Source of the DNA: Rhizorhabdus phycosphaerae
GTDB taxonomy: Bacteria > Pseudomonadota > Alphaproteobacteria > Sphingomonadales > Sphingomonadaceae
Reading direction: 5' to 3'
NCBI RefSeq assembly: GCF_011044255.1
Contig: NZ_CP049107.1
Coordinates: forward strand, 2,567,501-2,631,500
DNA length: 64,000 nt
Made by a program: the position numbers and the translations under genes. The stretch's first letter is position 1; each line of letters begins with the position of its first letter. Below, one piece after another: positions 59,934 through 64,000 of the stretch. Below the pieces are notes generated by a model that made no database searches, was not told the origin of the DNA, and worked only from the letters and a program-made list of their open reading frames with translations.

Positions 59934-60391
59934 GCAAGGCGTCCTGAGGGACCATGTGCGGGTGTGGCGCCTCCGCTGCTGCGACATCGGCCCGGCGGAA
60001 ATGGGGCGCGATCAGCCAATCGGGGGGCAGCGGACGCGCATTGTCCGAGTCGCGCGGGCGGATTGCGGGATCGATGGTAGAGAAAAACACAGCCTTTCAA
60101 CCAGTTCGACACGGAACTTATCCATCGACCGGCCGCGAGCTGGACTCCATTGGTCGCGAAGATTTCCGGACGCCAAGCGCAGATATCCAGTCGTCGCAAT
60201 TTCAAAACGATCCGGATCAAAGGCTTAGCCGCGACCATTGACTCCGCATGGCAAAGTCCGGGATCATGGTTAATCGGAAGCGGGACGACTTCCGGTAGGC
60301 TGTTCGCTCGACAGAGGCGAATGGCCGGAACGGCGCGAGGATGAGGTGCTAAACGCTCTTACCTGTCTCATGCCTGAAAGGAGAGACGACC
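59934..60391. other. 458-bp stretch with no supported gene
   Basis: Short frames exist on both strands (the longest is about 100 codons), but none has a ribosome-binding site together with a recognisable sequence. Base composition looks less GC-rich than the surroundings from about 60060 on. It may be a decayed gene or a long leader for the small gene at 60392. Confidence 0.5.
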
Positions 60392-60568
60392 ATGTCGGAT
60401 CGATTTGTCCGTTATATGGAAAGTGAGCATGCCCGGCTCAATGCGATGATTGCGGATCATCGCCGCCGGCAGAGACCCGACAGCGAGATCGCACGGTTGA
60501 AACGGGTGCGTCGCATGATGCGCTATCAGATCGGTGCGTGGCAGGCGGACACCGGCGGCATAGCCTGA
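60392..60568 (+). CDS. DUF465 (YdcH-like) small protein
   Basis: This 58-residue, highly charged helical protein has [19 protein letters not shown], then [19 protein letters not shown], matching the DUF465 pattern of H..L...I plus LK+.+..L.+.I. A strong AAAGGAGAG precedes the ATG. The function is unknown. Confidence 0.8.
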   Translation: MSDRFVRYMESEHARLNAMIADHRRRQRPDSEIARLKRVRRMMRYQIGAWQADTGGIA

Positions 60569-60887
60569 ACGCCCGTCCGACCTGACGCTGCTGCCCAATA
60601 GGAACCGCCTGTCAAAAGCGGACGCCACACCCGTGCACTGGAGCCGGCCCGGCGATCAAGGGCCTTGGACCGCCGGGCCGGAAACTCTCACGCCACTCCA
60701 GGCGAATGGGGGCGATTCCCCTGCGCCCCCAACGCCAACGCAACAACCCGGACGCCATGCAACGCCATGTCGTTCGATAGACCTCGCCGCCCCGTTATGG
60801 AGTGATGCGCATCACAGCCGGTTGGCCCGGCTCCGCGCCGCAATGCCGATGCTTGACCCCGCCCCGGCCCGACACCACATTGGCGTC
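60569..60887. other. 319-bp non-coding stretch with nested inverted repeats
   Basis: The stretch holds a perfect 10-bp inverted repeat CCGGCCCGGC/GCCGGGCCGG (60644-60653/60672-60681) whose 18-base loop itself contains CAAGG-G-CCTTG. A flanking CTGGAG/CTCCAG pair and then GGGGGCG/CGCCCCC follow. There is no T-run and no tRNA-like sequence. It lies between the DUF465 and msrB genes. It may be a structured RNA or a palindromic repeat. Confidence 0.55.
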
Positions 60888-61280
60888 ATGGAAAAGTTCG
60901 AACTTAGCGACGAGGAATGGCGGGCGCGGCTCAGCCCGGAGCAATATCATGTGCTCCGTCAGGCCGGCACAGAACGCGCCTTCACCGGCAAATATTGGAA
61001 CGCCAAGGACGCTGGCGAATATCGCTGCGCGGGCTGCGGCGAGCTGCTGTTCAGCAGCGACAGCAAATATGATTCGGGCTGTGGCTGGCCCAGCTTCACG
61101 GCACCCGCCGACGAACGCTCGATCAGCGAATATGTCGACACCAGCCACGGGATGGTCCGTACCGAGGTCCGCTGCGCGCGCTGCGACGGACATCTGGGTC
61201 ATGTCTTCCCCGACGGACCAGGCCCTGCAGGGCTGCGCTACTGCATCAATTCGGCGTCGATCGACCTCGAAACCGACTGA
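60888..61280 (+). CDS. msrB: Peptide-methionine (R)-S-oxide reductase
   Basis: MsrB repairs methionine R-sulfoxide. It is 130 residues. Zinc sites are CAGCGE near 46 and CARCDG near 95. [11 protein letters not shown] near 62 lines the pocket, and the catalytic cysteine is in [10 protein letters not shown] near 118. It starts [20 protein letters not shown]; an in-frame ATG 15 codons upstream (60843) is less typical. It is cytosolic, as no signal peptide is seen. Confidence 0.95.
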   Translation: MEKFELSDEEWRARLSPEQYHVLRQAGTERAFTGKYWNAKDAGEYRCAGCGELLFSSDSKYDSGCGWPSFTAPADERSISEYVDTSHGMVRTEVRCARCDGHLGHVFPDGPGPAGLRYCINSASIDLETD

Positions 61281-61402
61281 TCTCAGCGATCCGGACGGGC
61301 GACCGGCCTCTGTCGCTCGTCGGATCCTATCGTCGCCCGGTGGAAAAGCACCGGCGATCCGCTTGGCAGCGGTCGGGATAGGCGCTAATCGGGCATCAGC
61401 CA

Positions 61403-63559
61403 ATGTCCAGCAGCGCCAAGACAACCAAGGATCCGAACCGCCGCATGGGCTGGCTTCGCAAATTGCTCAGGATCAGCCTCTTCGCCGCCCTGGCAGGCAT
61501 GGGGGCGCTGGTCGTTGCCGTGCTCATCGCCATGGCGTCGCTGCCGGGCTTCGAGGAACTCAAGTCCAGCCCCAACGGCCAGATGGTCCGCGTCCGCGCC
61601 GCCGACGGATCGGTGATCGTGTCGCTCGGGCCCAGCTATGGCGACTGGCTGCCGATCGCGCAGATCCCGGAAGACATGAAGAAGGCGATGGTCGCCGTCG
61701 AGGATCGCCGCTATTATATGCATCCGGGCATCGACCCGATCGGCATGGCGCGCGCGGCCTGGCTCGCTTTCCAGCGACAGGGCGAGGGCCGGCGCCTGCA
61801 GGGCGCCTCGACCATCACCCAGCAGCTCGCCCGCAATATCTTCCTGACAAATGCCTACAGCTTCGGCCGCAAATTTCGCGAGATCATCCTGTCGCTGGCG
61901 ATGGAGCGGAAATTCTCCAAGGCGCAGATCCTCGAACTCTATCTGAACCGCGTCTATTTCGGCGGCGGCGCCTATGGCATCGACGCGGCCTCGCGCAAAT
62001 TCTTCGACCATAGCGCGACGACGCTGAGCCTCGGCGAGAGCGCGATCATCGCGGGACTGGTCAAGGCGCCCTCGCATTATTCGCCCACGGCCGACCGCGA
62101 GGCCGCCATCGGCCGCGCCAAAGTCGTCCTCGAGGTGATGCAGGATGCGGGCGCGATCACCCCGTCGCAGGCCGAGCAGATCGACCTGTCCAAGGTCCGC
62201 CTTGCCCCCGAGCGCGACCAGAATGCGGTACGCTACTTCACCGACTGGGCCCTCGCCCAGCTCGACGAGCTCGTCGACGAGCAGGTCGAACCGATCGACG
62301 TCTGGACCACGATCGATCCCGAGATGCAGAAGGCGGCCGACGCCGCGATCCGGGCCAATGCACCGTCCGGGACGCAGGGCGCGCTCGTCTCGCTCGACCG
62401 CGACGGTGCTGTGCGCGCGATGGTCGGCGGCCGCGACTATGTAAGCTCGATCTACAACCGGGCGACCCAGGCCGAACGCCAGCCGGGTTCCGCCTTCAAG
62501 CTGTTCGTCTATCTCGCCGCGCTCGAGGCGGGGATGAAGCCCGACACCCCCGTGGTCGACGAACCGGTCGACATCGACGGCTGGAGCCCGCGCAACAGCA
62601 ATCGCGAGTTCGCCGGCGCGATCGACATCCGCACCGCCTTCGCCTTCTCGGTCAACACCGTCGCTGCCAAGCTGGGCCAGGAGGTCGGCTTCGACACCGT
62701 CGCCGACATGGCGCGCCGCTTCGGCATCGGCTCGAAGCTCAACACCCATCCCTCCATGGTGCTCGGCACCTCCGACGTCCGGCTGATCGACATGACCCGC
62801 GCCTTCGCCGCCGTCGCGCGCAAGGGTGTGGCGGTGGTCCCCTACGGCATCGTCAAGGTCACGACCGCCAAGGGCAATGTCCTCTACGAGCATCGTGCCG
62901 ACGACAATAGGGTGCTGGTCGCGCCCTGGGTTGCCGCCGAGATGACCGACCTGCTGCAGACCGCCGTCAACACCGGGACCGCCCGCGCCGCGCAGATCGG
63001 CCGCCCCGTCGCCGGCAAGACCGGCACGACCTCCTCGAACAAGGATGGCTGGTTCCTCGGCTTCTCCTCGGGCCTGACCACCGGCGTGTGGATGGGCCGC
63101 GACGACGCAAAAGCGGTTTCGGGCCTCCAGGGCGGTCGCGCTCCAGCCCGTGCCTTTGCCGATTTCATGCGCGTCGCCGTTTCCAAGCGCCCGGTCGAAC
63201 CGTTCGAGACCCAGGTCACCCTGCCCGAATTCCAGATCGAGCCCGACGACGAGGCCTTTTTCGGAACGCCTGATGAAAGCCTCTTCGCGCCCGATGGCGA
63301 GCCGGCAGAGCCCGGAGTCGAGCCGCAGGCCGATCCCGAGGACGGCTTCGAACCGCAGGCCGGGCCGACCTCGATCATCCCGCCGACCACCCGGCCGGCA
63401 CCCCAGCCAGCCGCCGCACCGGCGCGCACCGCACCGGCGGCGGCACCGCCGGCCCGTGGCGCGGCCGCCCCGCAGCAGCAGAGGACCACGCTCGGATCGG
63501 ATTTCCTCAACGGGCTCGACGCGCCCAAAGCGCGTCAGGGCGCCCGGCCCAGCCAGTAA
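61403..63559 (+). CDS. Class A penicillin-binding protein (PBP1A family)
   Basis: The product is 718 residues with a single N-terminal membrane helix near 24-46. The GT51 glycosyltransferase domain has VAVEDRRYYMHPGID near 96 and GASTITQQLARNIFL near 133. The transpeptidase has QPGSAFKLFV (SxxK serine), FSVNTVAAKL (SxN) and AGKTGTTSSNKDGWF (KTG). A proline/alanine-rich tail of about 90 residues ends the protein and is probably disordered. It polymerises and cross-links peptidoglycan. Confidence 0.95.
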   Translation: MSSSAKTTKDPNRRMGWLRKLLRISLFAALAGMGALVVAVLIAMASLPGFEELKSSPNGQMVRVRAADGSVIVSLGPSYGDWLPIAQIPEDMKKAMVAVEDRRYYMHPGIDPIGMARAAWLAFQRQGEGRRLQGASTITQQLARNIFLTNAYSFGRKFREIILSLAMERKFSKAQILELYLNRVYFGGGAYGIDAASRKFFDHSATTLSLGESAIIAGLVKAPSHYSPTADREAAIGRAKVVLEVMQDAGAITPSQAEQIDLSKVRLAPERDQNAVRYFTDWALAQLDELVDEQVEPIDVWTTIDPEMQKAADAAIRANAPSGTQGALVSLDRDGAVRAMVGGRDYVSSIYNRATQAERQPGSAFKLFVYLAALEAGMKPDTPVVDEPVDIDGWSPRNSNREFAGAIDIRTAFAFSVNTVAAKLGQEVGFDTVADMARRFGIGSKLNTHPSMVLGTSDVRLIDMTRAFAAVARKGVAVVPYGIVKVTTAKGNVLYEHRADDNRVLVAPWVAAEMTDLLQTAVNTGTARAAQIGRPVAGKTGTTSSNKDGWFLGFSSGLTTGVWMGRDDAKAVSGLQGGRAPARAFADFMRVAVSKRPVEPFETQVTLPEFQIEPDDEAFFGTPDESLFAPDGEPAEPGVEPQADPEDGFEPQAGPTSIIPPTTRPAPQPAAAPARTAPAAAPPARGAAAPQQQRTTLGSDFLNGLDAPKARQGARPSQ

Positions 63560-64000
63560 AGGTCGCGGCCGTACCGACGGAGCCATTCGCGCTCCGCATC
63601 GGGCGACCGTCCCAGCAGGCGTTCCACGGCGGCGTGGAAGCGTGCGCTGTGATCCATGTGCAGGCGGTGCGCGACCTCATGCGCCACCGTCGCCTCGAGC
63701 ACAGCCGGCGGCGCGAGGATCAGCCGCCAGCTATAGCGTATGTCGCCGCTCGAAGAGCAGCTTCCCCAGCGCGCCCGCGGGTCGCCAACCGCCACCCGGT
63801 TCACGGTTACCCCGGCCCGCTCGGCGAAAAGGCGTGTCTCCGCCTCGAGCCGCTCCAGCGCCTGGGCGCGAAGCCAGCGCAGCACGCGCGGCCCGATCAT
63901 CTCCTCGGGTCCGGGCACCAGCAACAGCCCGCCTTCGCGCCGGATGATGCGGCCCTTCGCCGCGATGTCGATGCGCAGTTCCTCGCCCGCCACCGCGATG
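63535..64000 (-). CDS. YgjP-like zinc metalloprotein (N-terminus beyond window)
   Basis: The frame is open to the right edge, so the start is not seen. WGSCSSSGDIRYSWRLILAP and VAHEVAHRLHMDHSARFH (HExxH-type zinc site with a third His) are the core of the YgjP/DUF45 metallopeptidase family. The remaining part has RRYGRDLYWLGRAP at the end. The gene overlaps the convergent PBP gene by 25 bases. Confidence 0.88.
   Translation of the reverse strand, partial: IAVAGEELRIDIAAKGRIIRREGGLLLVPGPEEMIGPRVLRWLRAQALERLEAETRLFAERAGVTVNRVAVGDPRARWGSCSSSGDIRYSWRLILAPPAVLEATVAHEVAHRLHMDHSARFHAAVERLLGRSPDAEREWLRRYGRDLYWLGRAP

Noticed and set aside
59954-60241. 95-codon frame beginning MCGCGAS
   Set aside because: No ribosome-binding site, no recognisable family, and competing frames of similar length on both strands.
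60700-60730. tRNA or tmRNA 3' end in the gap before msrB
   Set aside because: A GATTC loop flanked by G and C runs is suggestive, but no acceptor stem, anticodon arm or CCA end can be built.

Overview
The window is about two-thirds G+C and almost fully coding. It is ordinary chromosome of an alphaproteobacterium, most likely a Sphingomonadaceae member (Sphingomonas, Rhizorhabdus or a relative). The reasons are MipZ and DivK cell-cycle proteins, DUF3572 and DUF3297 proteins, a SigF/NrsF sigma/anti-sigma pair, a short-form HisG, a K+-independent proton pyrophosphatase, and dnaN, recF and gyrB split apart rather than in one operon. I saw no tRNA or rRNA gene, insertion sequence, prophage or CRISPR array.

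Layout. 1-5 kb: a cell-envelope GH18/deacetylase/GT2 fusion running off the left edge, and hppA. 5-10 kb: a leftward hisG-hisD-nusB-(TSUP permease)-thiL operon, then a GDT1-family Mn2+ transporter gene behind a yybP-ykoY Mn2+ riboswitch. 10-19 kb: dps, rpmG, divK, a rightward chain of overlapping genes (DUF3572, HAD, RidA, a GDPD-like protein lacking its catalytic residues, a FemAB-like acyltransferase), panC, mipZ, a J-domain membrane protein and a phosphohexomutase. 19-25 kb: a palindromic intergenic repeat, a ligase-associated DEXH helicase, an outer-membrane barrel gene, dnaN and glutaminase. 25-34 kb: leftward genes for glyoxalases, a TPR protein, a hydrolase, an M48 protease and a YjgN protein, then thrS and infC, which probably starts at AUA. 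34-45 kb: glnD, DUF983, a MocR regulator, a second barrel, mutS and maeB. 45-50 kb: recF and gyrB with a GT25 glycosyltransferase between them.

The most interesting locus is 50.39-54.56 kb. It is a bufferin (MNIO-modified copper-binding RiPP) island. A DoxX protein and the precursor bufA1 lie on the minus strand. Divergent from them is sigF-nrsF-bufA2-bufB-bufC. Three copies of one two-block promoter, GTAACC-N16-CGAA, sit before bufA1, sigF and bufA2. The blocks and the spacing are identical in all three, which makes a self-contained SigF regulon. Two unlike precursors share a single maturase pair, and each precursor gene is followed by a strong RNA stem-loop before the accessory gene.

54.6-64 kb: DUF188, DUF1993, a wrbA/pirin pair divergent from a LysR regulator, small conserved proteins, msrB, a class A penicillin-binding protein, and a YgjP-like metalloprotein cut by the right edge. 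Two gene-free stretches (59934-60391 and 60569-60887) are described individually; the second contains nested perfect inverted repeats.
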